From: Gluconacetobacter liquefaciens
Lineage (GTDB): Bacteria; Pseudomonadota; Alphaproteobacteria; Acetobacterales; Acetobacteraceae
Length of the DNA stretch: 64,000 nucleotides
Direction: 5' to 3'
Assembly (NCBI RefSeq): GCF_003350405.1
Contig: NZ_QQAW01000004.1
Location: forward strand, 1-64,000
Below the pieces are notes generated by a model. The model was not told the origin of the DNA and searched no databases. It saw only the letters and a program-made list of their open reading frames with translations. Positions 26,447 through 36,975 of this stretch are shown here, in pieces. A program made the translations under genes and the position numbers. Within the stretch, counting starts at the first letter, position 1, and the number at the start of each line of letters is the position of its first letter.

Positions 26447-27271
26447 TCAGGCCAACGCCGCCTGACGCGCGAATTTCTTCTGGCGTATGCGAATCAGATG
26501 ATACATGCCCCGCGCGACCAGTTCATGCACCCAGCCATGCGGCGCGATCCCGATCGTCTTAAGGATCATCCCGGTCACGCGCACAGTGTGCCGGGGCTGA
26601 TAATAGCGCATCGCCCGCGCCATATAAGCGGCAATGCAGCGGCCATGGTCATACGGCAGGCCAACCGGATCGTTGGTCGTATGATAGGCCGAGGCGAGTT
26701 CGTCATCCTCGCTTTCCGTCACCCGACCCAGCGCAATGCGCATGCGCTGCCACACGCCCAGCTTCTCGCGCTTCAGGTAACGGTTCATGTGGTCGTAGAA
26801 CAGCTTGAAATGCCTGTATTCGTCCGCCGCGATCTGCCGGCAGATCGCCTTCAGCAGCGGCTCGTCCGTGGCATCGGCCAGAGCGGTATAGAAGGATGAC
26901 GTCCCCGTCTCGACCATGCAGCGGGCGATCAGTTCGCCGGTGCGCGATCCGCGAATGGACCGATCGACCTCCAGTTCCAGCTTGTACGACGCGCGATACC
27001 GCTCGAACGCCTGCGGATAATCCCATGACGGGTCGGCCAGCATCGCCCACCGCCCCAGCGCGTCGCCATGCTGTACTTCCTCGACCGCCCAGTTGTCCGC
27101 CGCCGCGCGAAAGGCCGGATCGTCGAAGAACACATTGTTCAGATAATGCGCATAATCCACGCCGTTCCGTTCGACGACCGACGCCGCCTTGACCAACTGG
27201 ACGATATCGGGGTCGACGCGCGCCGGATCGAAACAGTCCCAATCCATCTGCTCAAGGCGCCAGTGTTTCAT
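26447..27271 (-). CDS. Ferritin-like di-iron protein
   Basis: This is a 274-aa mostly helical protein with two EExxH/ExxH-type iron motifs: WAVEEVQHGDALGRW near residue 62 and AADEYRHFKLFYDHM near residue 150, plus METGTSSFYTAL between them. The pattern fits ferritin-like carboxylate-bridged di-iron oxygenases or desaturases. The ATG at 27271 is chosen because upstream sequence is intergenic. It is divergent from sucC. Substrate is unknown; oxidation or desaturation of an acyl chain is one option. Confidence 0.62.
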   Translation of the reverse strand: MKHWRLEQMDWDCFDPARVDPDIVQLVKAASVVERNGVDYAHYLNNVFFDDPAFRAAADNWAVEEVQHGDALGRWAMLADPSWDYPQAFERYRASYKLELEVDRSIRGSRTGELIARCMVETGTSSFYTALADATDEPLLKAICRQIAADEYRHFKLFYDHMNRYLKREKLGVWQRMRIALGRVTESEDDELASAYHTTNDPVGLPYDHGRCIAAYMARAMRYYQPRHTVRVTGMILKTIGIAPHGWVHELVARGMYHLIRIRQKKFARQAALA

Positions 27272-27484
27272 CGTACTCCGTCTTTCATGCCATCCGCCCC
27301 GCTTCCCTTTCTCCCGTCCTTCCATGCGGAAGGGCATATACGAAGCCTGAACAAGTCCTTTTCAGCATCCGAGATGGCATAAACCACCCGATTATGCCAT
27401 GCAGACGATAGCTGTCGCATACGCGGCCGGCGCACCGCCCGGGCTTCCCGAGGCGCAACGACAACAAACGCGGATCATAACCGT

Positions 27485-28686
<1,202 letters not shown>

Positions 28687-28687
<1 letters not shown>

Positions 28688-29568
28688 TGTCCATCCTCGT
28701 CCATAGCGATACGCGCGTCATCACCCAGGGCTTCACCGGCGCCCAGGGCACCTTCCACTCCGAACAGGCCCTGGCCTACGGCACGAAACTGGTCGGCGGC
28801 GTCACCCCCGGCCGGGGCGGCGAAACCCATCTCGGCCTGCCGGTCTTCGATACGGTCGCCCAGGCGTGCGCGGCCACGCGGGTCGATGCCAGCGTCATCT
28901 ACGTGCCGCCCGCCGGTGCCGCCGACGCGATCCTGGAGGCCATCGCCGCCGGCGTGCCCCTGATCGTCTGCATCACCGAGGGCATTCCGGTGCTGGACAT
29001 GGTGCGCGTGCAGCAGGTGCTGCATCGGTCGGACAGCCTGCTGATCGGTCCCAACTGCCCTGGCATCATCACGCCCGGCGAATGCAAGATCGGCATCATG
29101 CCCGGCGCGATCCACCGACCCGGCAAGGTCGGCATCGTCTCGCGCTCCGGTACCCTGACCTACGAGGCCGTCGCCCAAACCACCGCGGTCGGACTGGGGC
29201 AGAGCACCTGCGTCGGCATCGGCGGCGATCCGGTCAAGGGCATGGATTTCACCGATGTGCTGGAACGCTTCATCGCCGACCCCGATACCGACTCGATCAT
29301 CATGATCGGCGAGATCGGCGGCACGTCGGAAATCGACGGCGCCACCCTCATCCGCGACAGCGGAACGAAGAAGCCGGTCGTGGGCTTCATCGCCGGCGCC
29401 ACCGCCCCACCCGGCCGCCGCATGGGCCATGCCGGCGCCGTCATCACCGGCGGGCACGAGACGGCGGCCGCCAAGATAGAAGCCCTGCGCGACGCTGGAA
29501 TCCACATCTCCGCCAGCCCCGCCCTGCTGGGCCGGACATTGCTGGACGTCCTGTCAGGCAGTTTCTAA
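28687..29568 (+). CDS. sucD: Succinyl-CoA synthetase alpha subunit
   Basis: This is a 293-aa CoA-binding subunit. The CoA domain shows [20 protein letters not shown] near residue 12 and the catalytic phosphohistidine lies in [10 protein letters not shown] near residue 245. [19 protein letters not shown] is the standard central block. It forms the alpha2beta2 or alphabeta enzyme with SucC and is translationally coupled to it. A GC-rich hairpin follows 10 bp after the stop. Confidence 0.92.
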
Positions 29569-29578
29569 CGCCCAACCC

Positions 29579-29605
29579 GGTCCGCCCCCGCCCAAGGGGC
29601 GGACC
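29579..29605. terminator. Bidirectional hairpin between sucD and aroE-like gene
   Basis: A 10-bp perfect stem (GGTCCGCCCC with GGGGCGGACC) encloses a 7-nt loop between the convergent stops at 29568 and 29608. It probably terminates transcription from both sides. Confidence 0.6.
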
Positions 29606-29607
29606 GA

Positions 29608-30417
29608 TCACGCCTGCCGGCGCCCGATCCGCCCGTCTGCGGAAAAATACCGAAAAATCGCCTCCAACTGGCCATCCAGCATGGCCCGTCCCGGATGGAT
29701 CGCCGCCCCCCGCCCTGTGGCCGCATGCAGGATCGGCGTAATCTCCGGGGTCATGATCACCTCAGCCACCAGGACGCCCGGCCCGACCCGCTCCGGGTCG
29801 AAAGGCAACGGATCGTCCGCACGTAGGCCAAGCGAGGTCGCATTGACGACCAGATCATGCCCGCCGACATCCTCCCCGATCCCAACGTCCAACTCTCCAA
29901 ACCGGGACGCCAGCCGCTCATGGAGCGCCAGCAGCCGCTCCCGCGAGCGATTGATCAGCGTCAGCCGCGCGGGCTCCCGCTCGGCCAGCGCCACCGCGAT
30001 CGCACTGGCCGCCCCACCAGCCCCGACGATGCAGATCCGTCGCCCGGCCACCGAATGCCCGGCGGTGGTCAACCCCGCGACAAAACCCTCGCCATCCAGT
30101 ATGTCGCCCGCAAACGCATCCTCGCCAACCCGGCGCAGCACATTGACCGCCCCCGCCAGCCTGGCACGGGGCGTCAGGTCCCGACACAGTTCCAGGACGG
30201 CCATCTTGTGCGGAACAGTGACGACCGCCCCCTCAAAATTCCCAATTCGCAACAACCCGCCCAGAGCACCCGACAAGTCCGCCGGCGGAACGTCGAAGGG
30301 CACCATGACCGCATCGAGCCCATTTTGCTCAAACAGCGCGTTCATCGCCTGAGGCGTACGAACATGCGCGACAGGATGCCCGACAAGGCCGAACAGTTTG
30401 GTTTTTCCGCCGATCAT
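29608..30417 (-). CDS. Shikimate/quinate dehydrogenase paralogue with altered substrate motif
   Basis: This is a 269-aa AroE-family protein. The catalytic lysine is in VTVPHK and the aspartate in DILDGEGF; the NADP loop is GAGGAASAIAVAL. The N-terminal substrate motif, normally GxPIxHSxSP in AroE, reads GHPVAHVRTP, so both carboxylate-binding serines are replaced (Val and Thr). A canonical AroE is encoded at 45870, so this copy probably handles another substrate such as quinate or an aminoshikimate-like compound. The ATG at 30417 has a GGAGGT ribosome binding site. It is a single gene. Confidence 0.75.
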   Translation of the reverse strand: MIGGKTKLFGLVGHPVAHVRTPQAMNALFEQNGLDAVMVPFDVPPADLSGALGGLLRIGNFEGAVVTVPHKMAVLELCRDLTPRARLAGAVNVLRRVGEDAFAGDILDGEGFVAGLTTAGHSVAGRRICIVGAGGAASAIAVALAEREPARLTLINRSRERLLALHERLASRFGELDVGIGEDVGGHDLVVNATSLGLRADDPLPFDPERVGPGVLVAEVIMTPEITPILHAATGRGAAIHPGRAMLDGQLEAIFRYFSADGRIGRRQA

Positions 30418-30456
30418 CGTCGCACCTCCGGCCAATTCACACACGAGATACCCCGA

Positions 30457-30837
30457 TCAGCATAGACGGCAGTATTTCCGATAATCAGCCTGATGCCGAA
30501 ACAGGAACAGCATATAATAATCGCGATAATGGCGCTTGTTCCGGGCAATCTTCTCATAGAATGGAAAGACGTCGTTCGGCCCATCGAACCCGTCGACGCC
30601 CGCCACGGAAATCACACATCTTGCTTGGAAGAGCGGAGCATACAGGGCACTATTCGGATCGTTGACCCGTCGCACATGATAAAGATTCTTCCTGAAATCC
30701 TTGAGGCGTTCAGGAAGAAGAAAAATCATATCCTTTTCGATAAAGGTCTGCGTGCCGTCCGGTCGACGAAAATAACGCATGTCATCGGGCATATCGACGT
30801 AGAAGGCCGCATCACGCACGATCACAAGAGCCACCAT
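30457..30837 (-). CDS. Orphan protein, possibly 5'-truncated
   Basis: This 126-aa frame is rich in Tyr, Phe, Arg and Asp and is lower in GC than its neighbours. I do not recognise a family. The open frame continues about 50 bp upstream of the first ATG with similar residue character (…YHAFQPVG before MVALVIVRD) until a stop, without a good start codon, so the gene may be truncated or start at an unusual codon. It follows the second orphan on the same strand after about 115 bp. The two may have arrived together by transfer. Confidence 0.4.
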   Translation of the reverse strand: MVALVIVRDAAFYVDMPDDMRYFRRPDGTQTFIEKDMIFLLPERLKDFRKNLYHVRRVNDPNSALYAPLFQARCVISVAGVDGFDGPNDVFPFYEKIARNKRHYRDYYMLFLFRHQADYRKYCRLC

Positions 30838-30952
30838 GCCAACAGGCTGGAATGCATGGTAAAAAACACTCCATTTTCCAAACAGCCCACAAGAATATCA
30901 AATAAACTTTACTCTCGAATAATAACGGACTGGAGAACCATTCATTCCGCCC

Positions 30953-31507
30953 CTACTGGATCAAACCCGCAGATGCCAGACGGACATCGGAAGATTCGAT
31001 TTCTCCCTTGCGAATCATCTCTTTTACCGTCGCGACGGAAAGGGTTGGCGGCTTCAACTTTCCACGCGGCTTCTTCTCGTTGTCATCTTCAATAAAGACC
31101 TTGGTTGACGGATCGAGATAGCCATAACCACACAGGAACGGGTTCCGCACATCGGCCATAACCATGACAGCGTGATACCGCGTCTGCCCGACCCAGTTCT
31201 CAGAAATCGATTCCTGATTGACGCCAGGATAGTTAAAACTCACACCACGAGAATGAAAAAAATCAAAAATACCCCCCATGAGAGCATCTATTAATTTTTG
31301 CTTTCTTGGATTGAATTGAAATCCATAATAAAAATGATCTTTATAGACCGTCTCTTCTTTCGGAAGAGATTTCGGATTAATCAGTCCCACGATGCTCTGC
31401 ATGGTAGAGGGCTTGGGCTTCACTTTGACTGGCCCTTCACGAAATATAATAGCCCCCCGATGATTATAAAATATAGGTATAATAACGTGTTTTGGATCAT
31501 CGCTCAT
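30953..31507 (-). CDS. Orphan hypothetical protein in low-GC patch
   Basis: This is a 184-aa protein without recognisable domain, signal peptide or membrane segment. It is basic in the N-terminal third and contains VKVKPKPSTMQSIVGLINPK, FNYPGVNQESISENWVGQTRYHAV and a C-terminal lysine-rich stretch. Base composition is clearly AT-richer than the core genes around it, suggesting horizontal transfer. A second orphan lies downstream on the same strand. A secreted effector, phage-derived or defence-type role are all open. Confidence 0.5.
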   Translation of the reverse strand: MSDDPKHVIIPIFYNHRGAIIFREGPVKVKPKPSTMQSIVGLINPKSLPKEETVYKDHFYYGFQFNPRKQKLIDALMGGIFDFFHSRGVSFNYPGVNQESISENWVGQTRYHAVMVMADVRNPFLCGYGYLDPSTKVFIEDDNEKKPRGKLKPPTLSVATVKEMIRKGEIESSDVRLASAGLIQ

Positions 31508-31788
31508 AGAATCATCTCCTGAAATTCGGGATATCAGATTTTTCCTGTCCCCGGCAATGAATTGATATCAAACCATCGCGGTATGTAATGGCTCAGGGAA
31601 TGACGTGCATCAGCGCACAAGACCAGATTCATCCATCATGACCCAGCATCACTCTTTGCCGGACTGGAACAAACCTCCACATCCCTGGTATCTCTCTGTA
31701 TAGGTGAGATTATATTACCAACAATGCGTTCACGCTCGGCCGAAGACGCGCGTCGGACGACCTCCGGCCTACATTTTCATTCAGGCTC

Positions 31789-32433
31789 TCAGGCCGCCGC
31801 CAGCACCATCGGCAACACGTCCGACACCAGCCGCCGGGAAAGCTCGGCCTCGTCCCGCTTCGAAAGCCCCTTCAGCCGCATCATCAGCAGCGGCAGCATG
31901 ACGGCCCCCATCACCATCATCAGGGTCAGTTCGGGCGTCCCGTCATGCCGGAGCAATCCATCCTCACGCGCCTCCTGCAACAGGGGCAGCATGGCCTCCT
32001 GGTAGGGTTCCCAGATTTCACGCAGGATATAATCCTGCCGCTCGCCGGGCAGGCTCAGTTCGTCGGAGAGAAATTTCGCCAGTTCGGGAATGTCGCAATT
32101 GGCGGTGATAAAGCGCGTCAGCCCTTCCCTTACCCGCTCCTCGGTAGAGCCCGAGCCACCGTGCAATTCCTCGATCGAATGGCGCGCCGCAGCCAGACGC
32201 AGCGCAATCTCGTCCACCACCGCTTTCCACAGCGCGAATTTCGACCCGAACTGATGGGAAATCAGCGCGGGATCGACCCCCGCCTCCGCCGCGATCTCCC
32301 GCAATCCCGCTCCGTCATACCCCTTGCGCGAGAAACAATGCAGGGCCGCGCCCAGCATGGCGTCACGCGCCGCAGGTGTTCCCTTCGCCGGCCGCCCCCG
32401 GCGACGGCTGAGCGGAGTATGATGGATCGGCAC
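31789..32433 (-). CDS. TetR/AcrR family transcriptional regulator
   Basis: This is a 214-aa repressor-type regulator. The N-terminal helix-turn-helix is typical: AALHCFSRKGYDGAGLREIAAEAGVDPALISHQFGSKFALWKAVV (residues about 30-74, shown in family order). The rest is the helical ligand-binding domain with a hydrophobic C-terminus. The N-terminus RRRGRPAKG is an AT-hook-like basic arm. It is followed upstream (minus strand) by a DUF2075 gene 57 bp away; the regulated target is not evident. Confidence 0.8.
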   Translation of the reverse strand: MPIHHTPLSRRRGRPAKGTPAARDAMLGAALHCFSRKGYDGAGLREIAAEAGVDPALISHQFGSKFALWKAVVDEIALRLAAARHSIEELHGGSGSTEERVREGLTRFITANCDIPELAKFLSDELSLPGERQDYILREIWEPYQEAMLPLLQEAREDGLLRHDGTPELTLMMVMGAVMLPLLMMRLKGLSKRDEAELSRRLVSDVLPMVLAAA

Positions 32434-32490
32434 CAGATCGTCCTTTTTTCAGTGTCAAGTCCGAATCCTAGCACCGCCGGATTGGGTTTC

Positions 32491-33747
32491 CTATTCGTTC
32501 CCTGATGAAAAACCCGGCATCGCGGCGGTCGGACCCGATTCACGCTGACGCCACAATGTCATCAACCGTGCCCGCAGGGCCGGCCGGCTGGCATAGAGAT
32601 AAAGCCCCCGCATCGGCCGCGTCATCAGCACGTTGATCGCGTTCAGCATGATCTGCTCGCGCGCACCCTCCGGGTCGGCAATCGCCCCTTTTCCGGCAAA
32701 CGCGGCGCCATCCTCATAGCGCGCCGCATCGATGGTGATCCGATCCGTCACCGCGTCATAATCGACGCTCGGGCCGAGAATGACTCCGGCATAATTCAGG
32801 TCGAACCCCTGCACGGTATAAACCGATCCCACTTCATCAATGGTATCGGCCCGTTCCGCCCACGGCAGCCGCGCCTGCGGCAACGCCCGATCCCATCGCA
32901 GGTGAAAGCGCCCCTCGGTGATGAAATGATCATGTCCGTCGAGAACATAAGGATAATCATAAGTCGCCAGCATCCGGCACAGCCCAACCGCGTCCTCATG
33001 CCGGCGGATCAGCGCGTACATCGCCTGCGCATCGTCGAAGAGGCGGAAATCGAACGGCTGGGGCGCCGGCAGCGGCAGCAGTTCCCGCCTGCAGAACGCC
33101 TCGATCCAGCGCGGCACGTCATCATGGGCGTGCATGCGGAACTGGGTCGTCAGCCGCTCGAAGGCGGCCGGCCGATCCCCCAGCAGCCGACGCAGCGACG
33201 CCTCATCCCAGAAACTCTTGAATTTCAGAACCTGCCGCGGATCGAAGACCATGACGACGACACGACTGGCGCGGATAATCTCCTCCAACTGGTTGTCCTG
33301 AAGAAAGCGATTATAGGCATCCCGGCGGCTCAACAGCAGATGCGCCTCGTCGACGAACACGATATCCGCCCCCTGCCCGCTCTTGTGCGCCTGGTTGATA
33401 AAGCTGGTCGGTCGCTCATAATCGCGTTTGCGCAGGATTGCGGAGCCCTCGGCAATCCGGCGGTACAGCTTGATCATCTCCGGGTGGTTGACCAGAAACA
33501 TCATGCTCCGGCCCGACAGGGCATCCCCGCTGCCACGCCCCGCCGCCTGCCGCAGCCTGGCGAACGCAGCATTCATGACGATGCTCTTGCCCGTGCCGGC
33601 GGCCCCCTCCAGCACCAGCACGCCGCCACGCCCCCCTGCATGCAGCCGGCAGAAATCCAAGATCCGGCCCACCAGCCGCTCCTGTTCCTCCGTCAGCTCA
33701 TGATCGGGCGAGAGTTTGAGCGCGGCACGATTGTCTGAAATAGGCAT
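32491..33747 (-). CDS. DUF2075 P-loop ATPase
   Basis: This is a 418-aa P-loop NTPase of the DUF2075 (SF1-like) type. Walker A is LEGAAGTGKSIVMNAAF near residue 46, Walker B is IVFVDEAHLLLSRR near 132, then VVMVFDPRQVL and LTTQFRM (motif IV-like), and VGSVYTVQGFDLNYAGVILG with a late INVLMTRPMRGLYLYASR (motif VI-like). Stand-alone members have no settled function; nucleic acid remodelling or defence are suggested by the family. It has no nuclease domain fused. It lies next to the TetR gene, both on the minus strand. Confidence 0.72.
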   Translation of the reverse strand: MPISDNRAALKLSPDHELTEEQERLVGRILDFCRLHAGGRGGVLVLEGAAGTGKSIVMNAAFARLRQAAGRGSGDALSGRSMMFLVNHPEMIKLYRRIAEGSAILRKRDYERPTSFINQAHKSGQGADIVFVDEAHLLLSRRDAYNRFLQDNQLEEIIRASRVVVMVFDPRQVLKFKSFWDEASLRRLLGDRPAAFERLTTQFRMHAHDDVPRWIEAFCRRELLPLPAPQPFDFRLFDDAQAMYALIRRHEDAVGLCRMLATYDYPYVLDGHDHFITEGRFHLRWDRALPQARLPWAERADTIDEVGSVYTVQGFDLNYAGVILGPSVDYDAVTDRITIDAARYEDGAAFAGKGAIADPEGAREQIMLNAINVLMTRPMRGLYLYASRPALRARLMTLWRQRESGPTAAMPGFSSGNE

Positions 33748-33974
33748 GGCGAGCGTGCAGTCCCTGCGTCTGAACCGCGCCCTCGGTCAAAAAGGGCGCC
33801 TCCGTAGTGGCCATTTCCGTTATTCAACAGTCAATGATTTTTTGAATCCACACCCTCTCTCCTCTATCCCGTGGCGCACCCCAACAAGCCCTGACGGTGC
33901 GACATGGGTGACATCCCCCCTGCTTCTGTGGCACAGCGTTCTCCCTTATCGCCGACAATCCAGGAACCTGCCCG

Positions 33975-34988
33975 ATGCCCGATGGTCTCATGCCGGCCGC
34001 ATCGCCCGCTTTCGCCGATCCGTCCCTTCCGCCGGTCCGTACCGACTGGACGCGAGACGAAATCGCGGCGCTGATCGCCCTGCCCTTCCCCGAACTGCTG
34101 TTCCGGGCCCAGAGCGTGCATCGCGCCCGCTTCGACCCCACCGAGGTGCAGATCTCCACCCTGCTCTCGATCAAGACCGGCGGCTGCCCGGAAGACTGCG
34201 CCTACTGTCCGCAGAGCGCGATGCACGAGGATGGCGGCGTCAAGGCCAGCCGCCTGATGGCGGTGGACGCCGTGCTGAAGGAAGCCCGCGCCGCGCGTGA
34301 TGCCGGGGCCGCCCGCTTCTGCATGGGCGCCGCCTGGCGCTCCCCCAAGGATCATGACCTCGAAACCGTCTGCGCGATGGTCGAGGGCGTGAAGGCCCTG
34401 GGGCTGGAAAGCTGCGTCACCCTGGGCATGCTCGATGCCCGCCAGGCCCAGCGCCTGCGCGATGCCGGGCTGGACTACTACAACCACAATCTCGACACCT
34501 CGCCCGAGCATTACGGCAACATCATCTCCACCCGCACCTATCAGGACCGGCTGGACACGCTGTCCAATGTTCGTGACGCCGGGATCAATGTCTGCTGCGG
34601 CGGCATCGTCGGCATGGGCGAGGACGAAAGCGACCGCGCCGGCCTCATCGCCAGCCTGGCCAGCCTGCCCAAACACCCCGAGAGCGTGCCGATCAACCTG
34701 CTGGTGCGCGTCGCCGGCACCCCGCTGGCCGAGGCCGAGGCGGTCGACCCGATCGATTTCGTGCGCATCATCGCCGCCGCCCGCATCGCCATGCCCGCCA
34801 GCCGCGTCCGCCTGGCCGCCGGGCGCGAGGACATGACGGACGAAGCCCAGACCCTGTGCTTCCTGGCCGGCGCCAACTCGATCTTCTACGGCGAAAAACT
34901 GCTCACCACCCCCAACCCCGAAGCTAGCCGCGACGCCCGCCTGCTGGCCCGCCTGGGCATGCACACGTCTCTGGTTCAGGCATCCTGA
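33975..34988 (+). CDS. bioB: Biotin synthase
   Basis: This is a 337-aa radical SAM enzyme that inserts sulfur into dethiobiotin. The iron-sulfur motif [13 protein letters not shown] lies near residue 66, followed by [26 protein letters not shown] and [24 protein letters not shown] near the C-terminus is typical. The ATG at 33975 gives the family length. It is a single gene with a hairpin after it. No BioR-type operator was recognised in the 227-bp upstream region. Confidence 0.95.
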   Translation: MPDGLMPAASPAFADPSLPPVRTDWTRDEIAALIALPFPELLFRAQSVHRARFDPTEVQISTLLSIKTGGCPEDCAYCPQSAMHEDGGVKASRLMAVDAVLKEARAARDAGAARFCMGAAWRSPKDHDLETVCAMVEGVKALGLESCVTLGMLDARQAQRLRDAGLDYYNHNLDTSPEHYGNIISTRTYQDRLDTLSNVRDAGINVCCGGIVGMGEDESDRAGLIASLASLPKHPESVPINLLVRVAGTPLAEAEAVDPIDFVRIIAAARIAMPASRVRLAAGREDMTDEAQTLCFLAGANSIFYGEKLLTTPNPEASRDARLLARLGMHTSLVQAS

Positions 34989-34993
34989 ACAGG

Positions 34994-35021
34994 CTGCCGG
35001 CCGCCTCCATACGGCCGGCAG
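34994..35021. terminator. Hairpin after bioB
   Basis: A 10-bp perfect stem (CTGCCGGCCG with CGGCCGGCAG) encloses an 8-nt loop starting 6 bp after the bioB stop. The T-run is weak (a TTTA stretch about 15 bp later). Confidence 0.5.
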
Positions 35022-35080
35022 ACACCGACAGCACGATTTAAGGCTTGCGTCCGGGCACGGCCTGTCCGAAATCACGCCGC

Positions 35081-35716
35081 ATGGCCTATATGATCAAGGA
35101 GATGTTCGCGACCCTCCAGGGTGAGGGCGCGCATGCCGGCCGCGCCGCCGTGTTCTGCCGTTTCGCCGGATGCAATCTCTGGTCGGGGCGGGAGGCCGAT
35201 CGCGCGGACGCGACCTGTCGTTTCTGCGACACCGATTTCGTCGGCACCGATGGTGAAGGCGGCGGCCGCTTCGCCGACGCCGACGCCCTGGCCGATGCCA
35301 TCGCCGCCACCTGGGCCGCACCGGACATGGACCACGCCTTCGTCGTCTTCACCGGCGGCGAACCCCTGCTGCAACTCGACGCCCCCCTGATTGCGGCGGT
35401 CCATGCACGCGGCTTCGAAATCGCCATCGAAACCAACGGCACCCTCCCGGCCCCCGAGGGTATCGACTGGATCTGCGTCAGCCCGAAGGCCGACGCACCA
35501 CTGGTCCAGCGCACTGGCCACGAACTGAAACTGGTCTACCCCCAGCCGGAGCGACTGCCCGAAACCGTCGCCGACCTGGATTTCCAGCAATTCTGGCTCC
35601 AGCCGATGGACGGCCCCGACCAGGCCCGCAATACCGCACAGGCCGTCGCCTACTGCCGCACCCACCCACGCTGGCGCCTCTCGTTGCAGACCCACAAGCT
35701 GATCGGGATTCCCTGA
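35081..35716 (+). CDS. queE: 7-carboxy-7-deazaguanine synthase
   Basis: This is a 211-aa radical SAM enzyme of queuosine precursor synthesis, making CDG from 6-carboxytetrahydropterin. [13 protein letters not shown] opens the protein, and the cluster cysteines lie in [11 protein letters not shown] and CRFCDTDF, an insertion-bearing motif typical of this family. [11 protein letters not shown] follows. The ATG at 35081 is chosen over one at 35045 because [13 protein letters not shown] is the usual beginning. It leads queE-queC-queD, with queC 1 bp after its stop. Confidence 0.9.
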   Translation: MAYMIKEMFATLQGEGAHAGRAAVFCRFAGCNLWSGREADRADATCRFCDTDFVGTDGEGGGRFADADALADAIAATWAAPDMDHAFVVFTGGEPLLQLDAPLIAAVHARGFEIAIETNGTLPAPEGIDWICVSPKADAPLVQRTGHELKLVYPQPERLPETVADLDFQQFWLQPMDGPDQARNTAQAVAYCRTHPRWRLSLQTHKLIGIP

Positions 35717-35717
35717 C

Positions 35718-36455
35718 ATGGCCGCATCCCTCACCCCCGCCGACCCGAAACAGGAAAGCGCGATCGTCCTGTTCTCCGGCGGCCAGGATTCCGCGACCTG
35801 CCTCGCCTGGGCCCTGTCGCGCTTCGGTCGCGTCGAGACGCTGGGCTTCGCCTACGGCCAGCGCCATGCGGTAGAACTGGAATGCCGCGACACATTGCGC
35901 GCGGGCATGGCGGCGCACGACCCCGCCTGGGCGGCACGCCTGGGCGAGGACCACACGCTGGCGCTCGACGCCCTGGGCGCGGTCTCCGACACCGCGCTGA
36001 CCCGCGACGCCGCCATCACGATGAACGAGAACGGTCTGCCCAGCACCTTCGTGCCCGGCCGCAACCTGATCTTCCTCACCTTCGCCGCCGCCCTGGCCGC
36101 CCGCCGGGGCGCCCGCCACATCATCGGCGGCATGTGCGAGACCGATTATTCCGGCTACCCCGATTGCCGCGACGACACGATCAAGGCCATGCAGGTGGCG
36201 CTTAATCTCGGCATGGCCAGCCGCCTGGTCCTGCATACGCCGCTGATGTGGATCGACAAGGCCGATACCTGGCGTCTGGCCGAAAGCCTGGGCGGCCCCG
36301 ATCTGGTCGCCCTGATCAACCGTGAGAGCCATAGCTGCTATCTGGGCACCCGCGAGACGATGCACCCCTGGGGCCATGGTTGCGGCACCTGCCCGGCCTG
36401 CGACCTGCGCCGCAATGGCTGGGAACGCTACATGGCAGGGCGCAAGAATGCTTGA
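35718..36455 (+). CDS. queC: 7-cyano-7-deazaguanine synthase
   Basis: This is a 245-aa PP-loop ATPase that converts CDG to preQ0. The PP-loop is [15 protein letters not shown] near residue 17. [16 protein letters not shown] and [22 protein letters not shown] are family blocks, and four zinc-binding cysteines are visible in SHSCYLG and [11 protein letters not shown]. It overlaps the queD start by 8 bp. Confidence 0.95.
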   Translation: MAASLTPADPKQESAIVLFSGGQDSATCLAWALSRFGRVETLGFAYGQRHAVELECRDTLRAGMAAHDPAWAARLGEDHTLALDALGAVSDTALTRDAAITMNENGLPSTFVPGRNLIFLTFAAALAARRGARHIIGGMCETDYSGYPDCRDDTIKAMQVALNLGMASRLVLHTPLMWIDKADTWRLAESLGGPDLVALINRESHSCYLGTRETMHPWGHGCGTCPACDLRRNGWERYMAGRKNA

Positions 36456-36975
36456 TCTGGTCTTCACCCGCCGTTTCTCGATGGGCCACCGGCTGATCCA
36501 CGGTGCCAGCGAAAGCTGCGCCCTGCCCCACGGCCACAACGAATTCGTCACCGTGCGCCTGCGCCCCACCGCCCCCCGCGCGCTGGACGGGGCCGGCAAC
36601 ATGGTCGTGTCTTTCCAGCGCGCCAAGTCGCGCTGGCACCGCTTCGTGGACGAACGGCTGGACCACGCCCTGCAACTGGCCGAGGACGACCCACTCCTGG
36701 CGTGGTTCCGCGCGCACGAGCCAGAGCGCGCCCGCCGCATCATCGTCACGCCCGGCGACCCGACCACCGAACTGATGGCCTGCCTGATGATGGCCAAACT
36801 CAACGCGCTGCTGGACGCCGACGGCGCCCTGCTGCGCTGCGCGGAGATCACCTTGCAGGAAACCCCGACCAACACAGTCCGCTACGAAGGCGACCCGCTG
36901 GACATGCTGCCGGCCCCCCGTCCACCGGCACAATGCTGGTGGCTGCGCGCCGACGACAGCATCGCCGATGTCTGA
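36448..36975 (+). CDS. queD: 6-carboxytetrahydropterin synthase-like protein
   Basis: This is a 175-aa tunnelling-fold protein of the QueD/PTPS family. The zinc histidines lie in [10 protein letters not shown] and LPHGHNEF, preceded by the cysteine of SCALPHGH. It is longer than standard QueD (about 120 aa) and the PTxE motif reads PTTELMA. It probably makes 6-carboxytetrahydropterin for QueE. The ATG at 36448 lies inside the 3' end of queC, so translation is coupled. Its own end overlaps the SulP gene by 8 bp. Confidence 0.82.
   Translation: MLDLVFTRRFSMGHRLIHGASESCALPHGHNEFVTVRLRPTAPRALDGAGNMVVSFQRAKSRWHRFVDERLDHALQLAEDDPLLAWFRAHEPERARRIIVTPGDPTTELMACLMMAKLNALLDADGALLRCAEITLQETPTNTVRYEGDPLDMLPAPRPPAQCWWLRADDSIADV

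Noticed and set aside
35022-35080. preQ1 riboswitch before queE
   Set aside because: The 59-bp leader does not show a clear preQ1-type hairpin plus A-rich tail.
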